36,811 bases of DNA from Gammaproteobacteria bacterium (lineage in GTDB: Bacteria; Pseudomonadota; Gammaproteobacteria; GCA-001735895), in the NCBI GenBank assembly GCA_020354435.1, contig CP070646.1, forward strand, positions 2,692,994 to 2,729,804, written 5' to 3'. This document shows, in pieces, positions 8,402 to 16,239 of this stretch (the stretch's first letter is position 1; every line of letters starts with the position of its first letter). Below the pieces are notes generated by a model. That model made no database searches, was not told where the DNA came from, and was given only the letters and a program-made list of their open reading frames with translations. The position numbers were made by a program, and so were the translations under genes.

Positions 8402-9706
8402 ATGACAAGAGACGAGCAAATCGCCGCGCTTGAGAAGGAGTGGCAGGAAAACCCGCGCTGGAAAGGCATTACCCGTGGATATAGCGCTGCCGACGTGGTG
8501 CGACTGCGCGGATCGATTCAACCCGAAAACACGCTGGCGCGGCGCGGTGCGGAAAAGCTGTGGGCCCAGGTCAACGGCGCGGCCAAAAAAGGATACGTCA
8601 ACAGCATGGGTGCGATTACCGGCGGGCAGGCGATGCAGCAGGCCAAGGCCGGCATCGAGGCGATTTACCTGTCCGGTTGGCAGGTGGCAGCCGACGGCAA
8701 TACCTCGGAAACCATGTACCCCGACCAGTCTCTGTACGCCTACGATTCGGTACCGGTCATGGTGCGTCGCATCAACAATACCTTCAAGCGTGCCGACGAA
8801 ATCCAGTGGGGCCGCGGTATTAACCCGGATGACGAAAATTACATCGATTACTTCCTGCCGATCGTAGCCGATGCGGAAGCGGGTTTTGGCGGCGTGCTTA
8901 ACGCCTTCGAACTGATGAAAAACATGATCAGCGCGGGCGCTGCCGGCGTGCACTTCGAAGACCAGCTGGCTGCGGTCAAGAAATGCGGGCACATGGGCGG
9001 CAAGGTCCTGATCCCGACCCAGGAAGCGGTGCAGAAGCTGATTGCGGCACGTCTCGCGGCCGATGTCATGGGTGTGCCGACCGTTGTGCTGGCTCGTACC
9101 GATGCCGAGGCGGCCAACCTGTTGACCTCGGACGTCGATGACAACGACAAACCGTTCCTGACCGGCGAGCGCACCGACGAGGGTTTTTATCGGGTCAAGA
9201 ACGGTCTCGAGCAATCGATTTCGCGTGGTGTGTCCTATGCCAGGTACGCCGACATGGTCTGGTGTGAAACCGGAACACCGGATCTCGGCTTCGCGCGCGA
9301 ATGGGCCGAGGCGGTGCGCGCGGTACACCCGGGCAAGCTGCTGGCTTACAACTGCTCGCCGTCTTTCAACTGGAAGAAGAATCTAGATGACAACACGATC
9401 GCCGAGTTCCAGGACAAGCTGGCCGAGATGGGTTACAAGTACCAGTTCATCACTCTCGCCGGCATTCACAACATGTGGTACAACATGTTCGATCTGGCTT
9501 ATGACTACGCACGGGGCGAGGGCATGAAGCACTACGTCAACAAGGTACAGGAGCCCGAGTTCGCCGCGGCCGGCAAGGGTTACAGCTTTGTATCGCACCA
9601 GCAGGAAGTCGGCGCCGGTTACTTCGACGACGTTACCACGACGATCCAGGGCGGTGCGTCTTCGGTGACCGCGATGGCCGGTTCCACCGAGGAAGAGCAG
9701 TTCTAG
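8402..9706 (+). CDS. aceA: Isocitrate lyase
   Basis: A 434-residue protein matching the E. coli-type isocitrate lyase end to end. The signature KKCGHMGG carries the catalytic cysteine at 195, the same position as in E. coli. Other active-site segments are [29 protein letters not shown] and [12 protein letters not shown]. It splits isocitrate to glyoxylate and succinate, the first step of the glyoxylate shunt, and is needed for growth on acetate. Malate synthase is not in the window and aceK is about 7 kb away, so there is no aceBAK operon. A LysR gene is divergent upstream. A good intrinsic terminator follows at 9733. Confidence 0.97.
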   Translation: MTRDEQIAALEKEWQENPRWKGITRGYSAADVVRLRGSIQPENTLARRGAEKLWAQVNGAAKKGYVNSMGAITGGQAMQQAKAGIEAIYLSGWQVAADGNTSETMYPDQSLYAYDSVPVMVRRINNTFKRADEIQWGRGINPDDENYIDYFLPIVADAEAGFGGVLNAFELMKNMISAGAAGVHFEDQLAAVKKCGHMGGKVLIPTQEAVQKLIAARLAADVMGVPTVVLARTDAEAANLLTSDVDDNDKPFLTGERTDEGFYRVKNGLEQSISRGVSYARYADMVWCETGTPDLGFAREWAEAVRAVHPGKLLAYNCSPSFNWKKNLDDNTIAEFQDKLAEMGYKYQFITLAGIHNMWYNMFDLAYDYARGEGMKHYVNKVQEPEFAAAGKGYSFVSHQQEVGAGYFDDVTTTIQGGASSVTAMAGSTEEEQF

Positions 9707-9732
9707 TTACGCTTAAACGCCGAGCAATCAAG

Positions 9733-9766
9733 GCGCGGGCAGTTTTTAACTGTTCGCGCTTTTTTT
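9733..9766 (+). terminator. Rho-independent terminator of aceA
   Basis: GCGCGGGCAGTT pairs with AACTGTTCGCGC (two G-U pairs) around a TTT loop, followed by seven T residues. It starts 27 bp after the aceA stop. Confidence 0.88.
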
Positions 9767-9774
9767 ACCGGGAC

Positions 9775-9943
9775 GTCATCCCCGCGAAAGCGACTGCGCA
9801 GCGGCCGTCCCGTAAAGTGACCCCAGTGGCGTCATCCCGGAAGTTGCGTATCAACTATCCGGTATCTACAGAGGATTCCCTGCTGTCGATAACGGCCTGC
9901 AAAAAATCCCGGGACACCGGACCGTCGCTTACGCGGGGATGAC
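9775..9943. repeat. 169-bp MITE-like element with 20-bp terminal inverted repeats
   Basis: The left end GTCATCCCCGCGAAAGCGAC and the inverted right end (9924-9943) match at 19 of 20 positions. The inside holds smaller related motifs, such as GTCATCCCGG at about 9831 and CCCGGGACACCGG at about 9908, and no coding frame. It lies between convergent aceA and the 211-aa gene. The GTCAT ends resemble those of the elements at 1646 and 16792. I saw no clear target-site duplication. Confidence 0.7.
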
Positions 9944-9969
9944 AGAATGTTTATCGATGCTTGATGTGA

Positions 9970-10605
9970 TTAATTTCCGAACGGGTCATCGGACAGCAGA
10001 ATGCTGACATAGGGTGCGTAGGTTAAAACAGCGCCCTGCCTTGGACCCAGATCGTCGAATGCCTGCGCCAGCTCTGCAAAATTCGACTTGTTCTCGGGTT
10101 CCTTTTTCAACGCTTCCAGCGCGTTGAGCAAAGGTTTGATCTCTTCGCTATCCAGGTACTGCTCGAGCATCTGGATTGAATTGTCGATATCCACGATCCT
10201 GATCGGTTTTGCATTCTTTTCATTGCGATTCGGCCCCGATTCATCAAAATCGGGTGGCTCTTCAAAGACATTCGCAGCCATGCCTTCAGGCAAAGAGTCG
10301 GCCCTGAGCCCTGCAAAAGCATTGTATTCCTGGCGCGCGCGTTTTTTGAGTTCATCGACAAAGGCATTGAACTCTTCGGCATCGGGTTTGTTTATCAGCA
10401 GCGACAGCAACGGGCCGCATTTGACACGGCTGTGAAACTCCAGGAACGGCTCATTCACGACGGGCTCGGGATTGAGTATCGACAGGTCAACGGTCAGTTT
10501 TTCTTCTCTAAACGGTGTTTTAAATCGAAAATAAACCACGTCATCTACAATTTCGAATTCCCTGGTGCCCTTTAACAGCTGCTTTTGTACGAGTTTCATG
10601 ACCAT
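9970..10605 (-). CDS. Conserved hypothetical protein, 211 aa
   Basis: Not recognised as a named family. It is acidic and soluble with no signal peptide or membrane segment. The first third is beta-rich (QLLKGTREFEIVDD, VYFRFKTPFREEKLTVD), the middle is a helix with DAEEFNAFVDELKKRARQEY, and a charged, Asp/Pro-rich linker (PPDFDESGPNRNEKN) leads to a helical part (SIQMLEQYLDSEEIKPLLNA) and a C-terminal stretch ending in LLSDDPFGN. The layout suggests two small domains joined by a flexible linker. Start choice is open between ATG 10605 and ATG 10599; MKLVQKQ from 10599 looks more natural. It stands alone, convergent with aceA. Codon use resembles the neighbours, though the gene is slightly AT-richer. 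Confidence 0.75.
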   Translation of the reverse strand: MVMKLVQKQLLKGTREFEIVDDVVYFRFKTPFREEKLTVDLSILNPEPVVNEPFLEFHSRVKCGPLLSLLINKPDAEEFNAFVDELKKRARQEYNAFAGLRADSLPEGMAANVFEEPPDFDESGPNRNEKNAKPIRIVDIDNSIQMLEQYLDSEEIKPLLNALEALKKEPENKSNFAELAQAFDDLGPRQGAVLTYAPYVSILLSDDPFGN

Positions 10606-10856
10606 TAATGTATCTGATTGAAATTACTACTGTTTCTGGTGATTATGACGCTTCGGGGCAGAATGCACAAATCGCCAATCCTATTCAATACGGTGTTCGC
10701 CGCATAAAAAGGACTGATGAGAATTCTTGCCCGCTTATTGATACAATTTGCGGCCTTGAAATAGCTGTATTTTTGACCCTGCATGGCCTGCAGGAAAGGA
10801 GTTCCGAGTCGATAATCCCGAATTTGCAGCCGTTATTTGATCAACAAAGGTGATTT

Positions 10857-11018
10857 ATGAGCGAACAAAAGAAAGAGAGACCCAAGGTTCCTGAGGGTAA
10901 GGCACGTTATGTCGTCACCCGCCAGATGGAAGCCAACGAAAAGGGCTTTGTCGGTTATGAAACTATCTGGGAACCCTTGCAGAAAGAGGTCGAATACGAG
11001 ACGCCCAAGCGTCCTTGA
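10857..11018 (+). CDS. Small hypothetical protein, 53 aa
   Basis: An ATG at 10857 opens a 53-codon frame ending in TGA at 11016-11018. A good ribosome site, AAAGGTGA, lies 5-6 bp upstream, and a strong intrinsic terminator follows 66 bp after the stop. The protein is highly charged (start MSEQKKERPKVPEGKARYVV, end EVEYETPKRP) with no hydrophobic segment, so it should be soluble and cytosolic. The middle contains KGFVGYETIWEPL. I do not recognise the family. The ribosome site, terminator and biased charged composition make it a likely real gene. Confidence 0.6.
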   Translation: MSEQKKERPKVPEGKARYVVTRQMEANEKGFVGYETIWEPLQKEVEYETPKRP

Positions 11019-11084
11019 TCCAGTCAGGTCGCGCTAACCAGCAAGGTCGAGCGCAACACTCCAGATTAAGCAGGCATTCTTCGA

Positions 11085-11120
11085 AAACCGGCGGGGATTT
11101 AAGTCCTCGCCGGTTTTTTT
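11085..11120. terminator. Bidirectional intrinsic terminator
   Basis: ACCGGCGGGGA pairs with TCCTCGCCGGT around a 6-nt loop. Seven T residues follow on the plus strand and an AAAA run precedes it, giving a weaker T run on the minus strand. It can end the 53-aa gene (plus) and the HIT gene (minus). Confidence 0.85.
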
Positions 11121-11228
11121 ACCCGCGATGATCGAAATTTTCCGCGGCTCCGTGATGAACTCTGAAGTAAGGGTAATGCCACCGTTGGTCCCTTACGGCA
11201 TCCGCTGGGCATCGTGCCGCCCGATACT

Positions 11229-11645
11229 TTAATCCGGTTTGAATGTGTAGAGTTTATTTTGCGGAATGACGCCGCGTACCCCGCCTTTCGGATTTTCCAC
11301 GTCTCCCTTGTAGCGCGGAATAACATGGATATGCAGGTGGGGAATAGACTGGCCCGCCCATTTGCCGACATTAATGCCGATATTGTAACCATCGGGTTTA
11401 TGCTGTTCGTCGGCAATTTTCTTTCCTTCGGCAACGAGTTGCCACAGTTCTGAGCGTTCCTCGTCGCTGATATCGAAGTAGTCGGCAAAATGCCGGTAGG
11501 GGATGACGATGAAGTGCCCCGGGCTTGCCGGATGCCGGTCCCAGGCGGCAAAGCCGTATTCACCCTCGATCATGATGCGACGTCCGGGTCTGGATGTGCA
11601 AAAACGGCATTCAGCGCCTTCGGCGAGCGCGGTTTGTTCGATCAT
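11229..11645 (-). CDS. HIT family hydrolase (Hint/Fhit-like)
   Basis: A 138-residue protein with the histidine triad HLHIHV (H103, H105, H107), the nucleotidyl-transferring centre of HIT proteins. An N-terminal CRFC (C13, C16) may bind metal, as in several bacterial HIT proteins. HIT enzymes act on nucleoside phosphoramidates or dinucleotides; adenylyl-sulfate is an in vitro substrate of some members, which is of interest next to APS reductase, but no specific substrate is shown here. I chose the ATG at 11645, preceded by GAGAAAG; a longer upstream frame overlaps the FKBP gene and looks non-coding. It is the last of three minus-strand genes after aprMBA, 23 bp behind the FKBP gene. A second HIT gene lies at 25434. 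Confidence 0.88.
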   Translation of the reverse strand: MIEQTALAEGAECRFCTSRPGRRIMIEGEYGFAAWDRHPASPGHFIVIPYRHFADYFDISDEERSELWQLVAEGKKIADEQHKPDGYNIGINVGKWAGQSIPHLHIHVIPRYKGDVENPKGGVRGVIPQNKLYTFKPD

Positions 11646-11668
11646 GACTTTCTCGCGAGACCGGATGA

Positions 11669-12184
11669 CTAGTGAATCGGTACCTGGGTGACGCCCTCGA
11701 GGTCGGGGCCTTCTTCCACCTTGCCGCCATGCTGGATTTCTTCTTCCGTTGCATCGCGAACCAGTAATATCTCCAGGCGGAAGATGACTTCGCGTCCGCA
11801 AAGCGGATTGTTGCCATCGATCGTTACCGTCCGCCTGTCGACCCGCGTAACCAGAAAAGTCTTGGTCTGTCCTTTGTCGTTCTCCATCAGGATGGAAGTG
11901 CCGACCGTACGGTATTCCTCGGGAACGTTTTCGATTCGATCGGTAATCACCAGGGATTCGTCACGCGGACCATATAGCTGGTTGCAGTCGATGGGAACTT
12001 GGATCACTTCACCGGCAGATTTGCCTTCGAGTTCCACCATGACCGACGGCGCCAGAATTTCGTTGGTGCCGTGCACGTATCCAAGCGGATATTCGATTTG
12101 TGTCAAGACGCCGCCGGATTTCTGATCGATAACCTTGTAGGTCAGCTCGACGTACTTGCCGTCCGCAATCGTTTCGTTACTCAT
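11669..12184 (-). CDS. FKBP-type peptidyl-prolyl isomerase, SlyD-like
   Basis: A 171-residue protein starting MSNETIADGKYVELTYKVID. The order is an FKBP strand (KYVELTYKV), the sequence EYPLGYVHGTNEILAPSVMVELEGKSAGE typical of SlyD-like FKBPs, an inserted flap region (about 65-110), then RTVTIDGNNPLCGREVIFRLEILLVRDAT, matching the family's DGNHPLAG-x-x-L-x-F-x-V-x-V element. It likely catalyses proline isomerisation and acts as a chaperone in the cytosol. There is no histidine-rich metal tail like that of E. coli SlyD. The ATG at 12184 is taken; upstream in-frame sequence lies within the gene before it. It sits 13 bp after the 116-aa gene and 23 bp before the HIT gene, in one apparent operon. 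Confidence 0.88.
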   Translation of the reverse strand: MSNETIADGKYVELTYKVIDQKSGGVLTQIEYPLGYVHGTNEILAPSVMVELEGKSAGEVIQVPIDCNQLYGPRDESLVITDRIENVPEEYRTVGTSILMENDKGQTKTFLVTRVDRRTVTIDGNNPLCGREVIFRLEILLVRDATEEEIQHGGKVEEGPDLEGVTQVPIH

Positions 12185-12197
12185 ATTCTTTACACCC

Positions 12198-12548
12198 TTA
12201 GAAAATAGCAGCTGCGAAAATCTTGACTTCGCCTCTTTCGTAACCGATGACCATACGTCCCAGCCATTCACCTTCCTTCTTGGTGCTGCGTACCCTGAAC
12301 AGGCAGGTGACGTGCTCGCCACGGCGGATAAAACCGAGAAAATCGTATTCGGGTGAAAGGTTTCGGGTCAATTCACTCTTGGCAAACTGCTTGCCGACCT
12401 CGACCTCGTTAAGACCCAGCAGCAGGTCGTAGGAAAAGTTCCGAATGAATTTTCCGTACTGTCCCTTGTTGGAATACTTGATCAAATCGTCCCAGAAGGC
12501 AAAAGCGATTTCCTGCAGCTCTTCATCGGTCTTGTCTATGATGTTCAT
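12198..12548 (-). CDS. Conserved hypothetical protein downstream of aprA, 116 aa
   Basis: No named family recognised. The protein is soluble: an N-terminal helix (DEELQEIAFAFWDDLIKYSN), then a helix-loop with YGKFIRNFSYDLL, and a beta-rich second half (HVTCLFRVRSTKKEGEWLGRMVIGYERGEVKIFAAAIF). The alternation of helices and a final long curved sheet suggests an NTF2-like or cystatin-like cone fold, which is inference only. The ribosome site AGAGAG is a few bases before the ATG at 12548. It follows aprA after 173 bp, beyond a terminator, and is closely followed by the FKBP and HIT genes. Confidence 0.7.
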   Translation of the reverse strand: MNIIDKTDEELQEIAFAFWDDLIKYSNKGQYGKFIRNFSYDLLLGLNEVEVGKQFAKSELTRNLSPEYDFLGFIRRGEHVTCLFRVRSTKKEGEWLGRMVIGYERGEVKIFAAAIF

Positions 12549-12638
12549 ACAAACTCTCTGCGATAAACAACCGTCGGTTGTCGATAGCCCCGCCTCGCGC
12601 CCGACGAGGGGTTGTTATTAGACAGCAATGATGCAAAT

Positions 12639-12670
12639 AAAAAAAGACCAACAAATCCATGTTGATCTTT
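12639..12670 (-). terminator. Intrinsic terminator after aprA
   Basis: On the minus strand GATCAACA pairs with TGTTGGTC around TGGATT (one G-U pair), followed by seven T residues. It separates aprMBA from the three downstream minus-strand genes, unless read-through occurs. Confidence 0.8.
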
Positions 12671-12675
12671 TCTGT

Positions 12676-12711
12676 CACCCGGGGAGGCGTGTAAAGCGCC
12701 TCCCCGGGGTG
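12676..12711 (-). other. Strong GC hairpin just after aprA
   Basis: CACCCGGGGAGGCG and CGCCTCCCCGGGGTG form a nearly perfect 14-bp stem with a 7-nt loop. It starts about 11 bp after the aprA stop and is not followed by T residues, so it is more likely a 3' stabilising or RNase-blocking structure than the terminator itself. Confidence 0.7.
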
Positions 12712-12721
12712 GCATAGAGAT

Positions 12722-14587
12722 TTACTCGTTCTCGCCCACGATGTGGTAGCAAGGCGCCTTTTCCATGGTGTACTCGCCGGTCTGCGGATCACGACGGGAA
12801 ACGGTCAGTACATGCCAGTTCTCGTCATCCAGTTTCATCGCGTCGCCACGGTAGTAGTAACCCGGCCAGCGTGTTTCCTTGCGGAACAGCGTGTGGTGCA
12901 CGACGGACTCGGAAGCCAGGTGACGATGCTTCAGTTCCCATGCCCGCAGCAGTTCGTGAATGTCCTTCGCCGCAACCTTTTCGAGGTCTTCTTCCAGCAG
13001 CTTCAGTTTCTTCAGACCGATATGCAAAAGCTTGTCATTGGTCATGTAGTTAACCGTCGCACCGCCGGCATACTCGTCCATCAGCTTTTGCAGGCGATCC
13101 AGGCCCTGGCGCGGGTTGATGTAGTTCGGGCTCACGGTACCGGCAACGATTTCGTTGCGGTAAACCTTGTAATGCTCCATCGGCTTGAAGATCTCTTCCT
13201 TGCGGCGATCTATCTGCTCCTGGGAAACCCGAATACCCTCGGCCTTGCCCTCGTCGATGTACTTACAGGCGGCCTTGGCGGCCAGCCGGCCTTCGGTAAA
13301 CGAACCCGATGAGAATGCGTGCGGCGTTCCGCCAACGGCGTCACCGGCGCCGAACAGGCCTTCGACCGTGGTCATGCGGTTGTAGCCCCAGAAGTACTCG
13401 GGAGGAGAGATATCCTCCGGGCCGGAACACCAGGCGCCACTACCGGTCGCATGCGAACCCATGACGTACGGCTCGGAGGTCGTCAGTTCGGGGTTCTCGT
13501 ACTTCGGATTGACGTCGGTTGCGGCCCACAATACGGCCTGGCCGACGGTCATGCCGAGGAAGTTGTGCCAGCCGATCTCTTCCAGGTGCGGATCCTGGAA
13601 GGCTTCCATGGTAACCATGTGGATCGGCCCGCGACCGGCATTGACCTCGTTGATAAGTGCGTGGTTACGCAGGCAGGTCGGGATCGGCCGATGGGTCAGG
13701 TGCGAAACTTCCGGATCCAGGTATTCCTTGCCCACCATCTTCTGCAAATCGGGGAACCACTTGGATTCGTATTCTTCACCATTACAGTTCTGAGTGTAGG
13801 TTTTCAGATGCAGGAAGTAGGCGCCTACCGGACCGTAACCATCCTTGAATCGAGCAAGAACAATACGGTTTTCCATCTGCGTCATTTTCGCGCCCGCCTG
13901 GATCATCAGGCCGTAGGCCGAGCCCGATGACCAGGGTGCATACCAGACGCGTCCCGCGCCTTCACCGACCGAACGCGGGCGGAAGATGTTGGAAGCACCA
14001 CCGGCACCGACGATAACGGCCTTGGATTTGAATACGTGGTAGTCGCCGGTACGTACGTTGAAACCGACAGCGCCGGCGACACGGTTCTCCTTGGCATCAT
14101 CCATCAACAGGTGGGTGACGCAGATGCGATTGAATACCTTGTCGGCCGACTTTTTCGCGGCCTCGGCCACGATCGGCTTATAGGATTCACCGTGAATCAT
14201 GATCTGCCAGCGTCCTTCTCGCAGGTAGCTGCCGGACTTGGGATCGCGCATGATCGGCAAACCCCATTCCTCGAAATTGTGAACCGTCGAATCGACGTGG
14301 CGCGCCATGTCGAACAGCAGGTCTTCGCGGACCATGCCCATCAGGTCGATACGCGCGTAGCGCACGTGATCTTCCGGGTTGTTTTCGCCGAAACGGGTAC
14401 CCATGTAACAGTTGATCGCGTACAGCCCCTGCGCGACGGCGCCGGAGCGGTCGATGTTAGCCTTTTCGGCGATAACGATCTTCTTGTCCTTACCCCAGTA
14501 GCGCGCCTCGAAAGCCGCGCCGGTACCGCCGAGGCCTGCACCCGCGACCAGGATATCGATATTGTCTTCTACGATTGTCTTAGGCAT
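12722..14587 (-). CDS. aprA: Adenylylsulfate (APS) reductase alpha subunit
   Basis: A 621-residue flavoprotein of the succinate dehydrogenase/fumarate reductase flavoprotein superfamily. The FAD-binding motif is VAGAGLGGTGAAFEARY near residue 14; SGAVAQGLYAINCY, GRWQIMIHGESYKP, and THRPIPTCLRNHALINEV belong to the AprA core, and FGAGDAVGGTPHAFSSGSF near the C-terminal third is a second FAD contact. With AprB it interconverts APS and sulfite plus AMP; in sulfur oxidisers it runs toward APS, in the cytosol on the membrane side. Its ATG shares one base with the aprB stop (TAATG), so translation is coupled. A strong hairpin and a terminator follow. The absence of qmo genes and the presence of aprM point to the sulfur-oxidiser type. 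Confidence 0.97.
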   Translation of the reverse strand: MPKTIVEDNIDILVAGAGLGGTGAAFEARYWGKDKKIVIAEKANIDRSGAVAQGLYAINCYMGTRFGENNPEDHVRYARIDLMGMVREDLLFDMARHVDSTVHNFEEWGLPIMRDPKSGSYLREGRWQIMIHGESYKPIVAEAAKKSADKVFNRICVTHLLMDDAKENRVAGAVGFNVRTGDYHVFKSKAVIVGAGGASNIFRPRSVGEGAGRVWYAPWSSGSAYGLMIQAGAKMTQMENRIVLARFKDGYGPVGAYFLHLKTYTQNCNGEEYESKWFPDLQKMVGKEYLDPEVSHLTHRPIPTCLRNHALINEVNAGRGPIHMVTMEAFQDPHLEEIGWHNFLGMTVGQAVLWAATDVNPKYENPELTTSEPYVMGSHATGSGAWCSGPEDISPPEYFWGYNRMTTVEGLFGAGDAVGGTPHAFSSGSFTEGRLAAKAACKYIDEGKAEGIRVSQEQIDRRKEEIFKPMEHYKVYRNEIVAGTVSPNYINPRQGLDRLQKLMDEYAGGATVNYMTNDKLLHIGLKKLKLLEEDLEKVAAKDIHELLRAWELKHRHLASESVVHHTLFRKETRWPGYYYRGDAMKLDDENWHVLTVSRRDPQTGEYTMEKAPCYHIVGENE

Positions 14588-15069
14588 TAGTAGGCTACCC
14601 CTGCTTTCATTTTAAGCCCGTTGGATTCCAGGGTATGGATATCGCCGTCATCCATGCGGATATATTTCGGCTCATTAAATAACAATTGGCTGTCGCGCAT
14701 TTCCTGGCTCGGTTCGGCCGCTTCCTTCAGTTGCGGAATGGCCGTGCCCCAGGGCTTGGTCGTGATCGGCGCCAGCAGGTTCAGATCGGTCTCGCCGTTG
14801 CGCGACTTGATTCGCCATGCGATGACGCCTTTTTCCTCGTCGCGGATTACCCGTACCGAGTGGCCCAGCGGGGCGAAGTCTGCATAACCACGAACGTCGA
14901 TCGCGTTGTGCGGGCAGGCCTTGACGCAGGAGTAGCACTCCCAGCACATGTTCGGCTCGATGTTGTACGCGCGGCGCAGGGTCGGATCGATGTGCATGAT
15001 GTCCGAAGGGCAGATATCAACGCAATGTCCACAACCATCGCAGCGAGTCATATATACAAATGTAGGCAT
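14587..15069 (-). CDS. aprB: Adenylylsulfate reductase beta subunit (ferredoxin-like)
   Basis: A 160-residue iron-sulfur protein. Two cysteine sets hold two [4Fe-4S] clusters: C10, C13, C16, C20 (CDGCGHCVDICP) and C42, C45, C48, C52 (CWECYSCVKACP). The C-terminal part, including GTAIPQLKEAAEPSQEMRD, forms the tail that wraps around AprA in known structures. It passes electrons between the FAD in AprA and the membrane partner. All eight cysteines are present and the length is typical. It lies between aprM (37-bp gap) and aprA (1-base overlap). Confidence 0.97.
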   Translation of the reverse strand: MPTFVYMTRCDGCGHCVDICPSDIMHIDPTLRRAYNIEPNMCWECYSCVKACPHNAIDVRGYADFAPLGHSVRVIRDEEKGVIAWRIKSRNGETDLNLLAPITTKPWGTAIPQLKEAAEPSQEMRDSQLLFNEPKYIRMDDGDIHTLESNGLKMKAGVAY

Positions 15070-15106
15070 AATATTTCTCTTTCTAAATCAATTAGTTAAT
15101 ACGGTT

Positions 15107-15949
15107 TTAGTAATGGTTTGGAGATTCACGCTTGATTCCAAGCCCCATGTAGGGCGGCTTTTCACCCATGTAAGTCGGAATGTCCGGATACCTGGCCTGG
15201 ATTTCCGGGTCGGCCAGCTCGCCGAGGTCGGGCAGGTTCTCTTGCGAACCATCCGCCATGATAACTTTTTTCTGGAAAGCGGCCGCCGGCTTGAAGAACA
15301 TGTGGGCAAACTTGGACCACAGCACGGTGCAAAACAGCGTAGTGGAGGCCGCGATAAAGATAACGAAGAAAAGTATGTTCAATGCGCCGGCGCCACGTGT
15401 GACTGACCAGATCAGCGCAAAGGTAGTAGTGATCAGCAGCGACAGGATGAACAGGTCGGCACGAACCAGCTTATACCAGGGATTACCCTCAGAGTTTACG
15501 TCGCAACGAATGAAGAACCAGAACCAGTAACCGCCGACGCAGACCATCAGGGCGCCGAGATGCCACAAAGCAACGATTCCCCCGGGGGCGGCTGCTTCAG
15601 GTGTCGGGTAACCGAAAATCATGATCGCCGTGGTGACCACGAAAATGACAAATCCATACATTGTCAGCAGGTGTGACAGGCGTCGCTGTGGGTTGGCGAA
15701 CTCGGATGAAGTCAGAACCTCGTTGGCCAGGGTCGAAACAGCCAATGAGACCTTTTCGCCGCCGGATACGGTGCGCCTGGCAGATTTTTGAGCTTTTTGA
15801 GCGTTTTCAAAGAAGTACTGGGCGCTCTTCTTGTGAATGACGTCGACGATGACACCGGCGACGACCGCCAGGACCATGAGAACGACATAAGTCTGCATGA
15901 CGGCAGGTGTCAGGAAACCTAACAAATCGTAAAAAGGGTTGGTGAACAT
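15107..15949 (-). CDS. aprM: APS reductase membrane anchor AprM
   Basis: A 280-residue integral membrane protein with about five membrane helices (roughly 16-38, 95-115, 125-147, 165-183, 188-210), a cytosolic loop between the first two (KKSAQYFFENAQKAQKS), and a soluble C-terminal tail (about 225-280) rich in Pro, Asp and Glu. It is first in aprMBA, the gene order of Allochromatium-like sulfur oxidisers, where AprM is thought to anchor AprBA and link it to the quinone pool in place of QmoABC. The HLGALMVCVGGYWFWFF helix and scattered histidines could bind haem or quinone, but no cofactor motif is decisive. The start at 15949 has GAGAAGA upstream. Confidence 0.88.
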   Translation of the reverse strand: MFTNPFYDLLGFLTPAVMQTYVVLMVLAVVAGVIVDVIHKKSAQYFFENAQKAQKSARRTVSGGEKVSLAVSTLANEVLTSSEFANPQRRLSHLLTMYGFVIFVVTTAIMIFGYPTPEAAAPGGIVALWHLGALMVCVGGYWFWFFIRCDVNSEGNPWYKLVRADLFILSLLITTTFALIWSVTRGAGALNILFFVIFIAASTTLFCTVLWSKFAHMFFKPAAAFQKKVIMADGSQENLPDLGELADPEIQARYPDIPTYMGEKPPYMGLGIKRESPNHY

Positions 15950-16090
15950 GGGATCTTCTCGTATCTTATTTTCAACGGGGGTATGCTAATGACTAACGCA
16001 CAAATGACAAATCAAGTTTCTTTGTTGGATGATTAGTCAATTTAATCTGAAAAAATAAGAAAATATGGTCATGAATTATTGCTACTGAAT

Positions 16091-16130
16091 CAATACCCAA
16101 ATATTGATACTGCAGTATTCCCAATATTCA
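16091..16130. promoter_or_regulatory. Candidate operator upstream of aprMBA
   Basis: Two near-identical direct repeats, ATACCCAAATATTGA and ATTCCCAATATTCA, flank a perfect palindrome ATACTGCAGTAT (16107-16118). The cluster lies in the AT-rich 290-bp gap between divergent aprM and rraA, about 140 bp before aprM and 110 bp before rraA. No regulator is assigned. Confidence 0.35.
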
Positions 16131-16239
16131 ACCGGGGCAGCCAGAATCAAAGCTACATCAATGGTTGCGAAACCCGTGCTATGTCTGGCTTTAAGGGCAA
16201 GCCGGTCCGTTCGTTAGCAAAATATATACGAGGATCAAG

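Noticed and set aside
10608-10853. 81-codon plus-strand frame between the 211-aa gene and the 53-aa gene
   Set aside because: It starts 3 bp from the divergent gene with no ribosome site, and the translation looks random. The region more likely holds promoters for the two flanking genes.
11646-12322. Longer N-termini for the HIT (to 11801) and FKBP (to 12322) genes
   Set aside because: The extensions are Arg/Pro-rich out-of-frame translations of the preceding genes; the internal ATGs match family starts.
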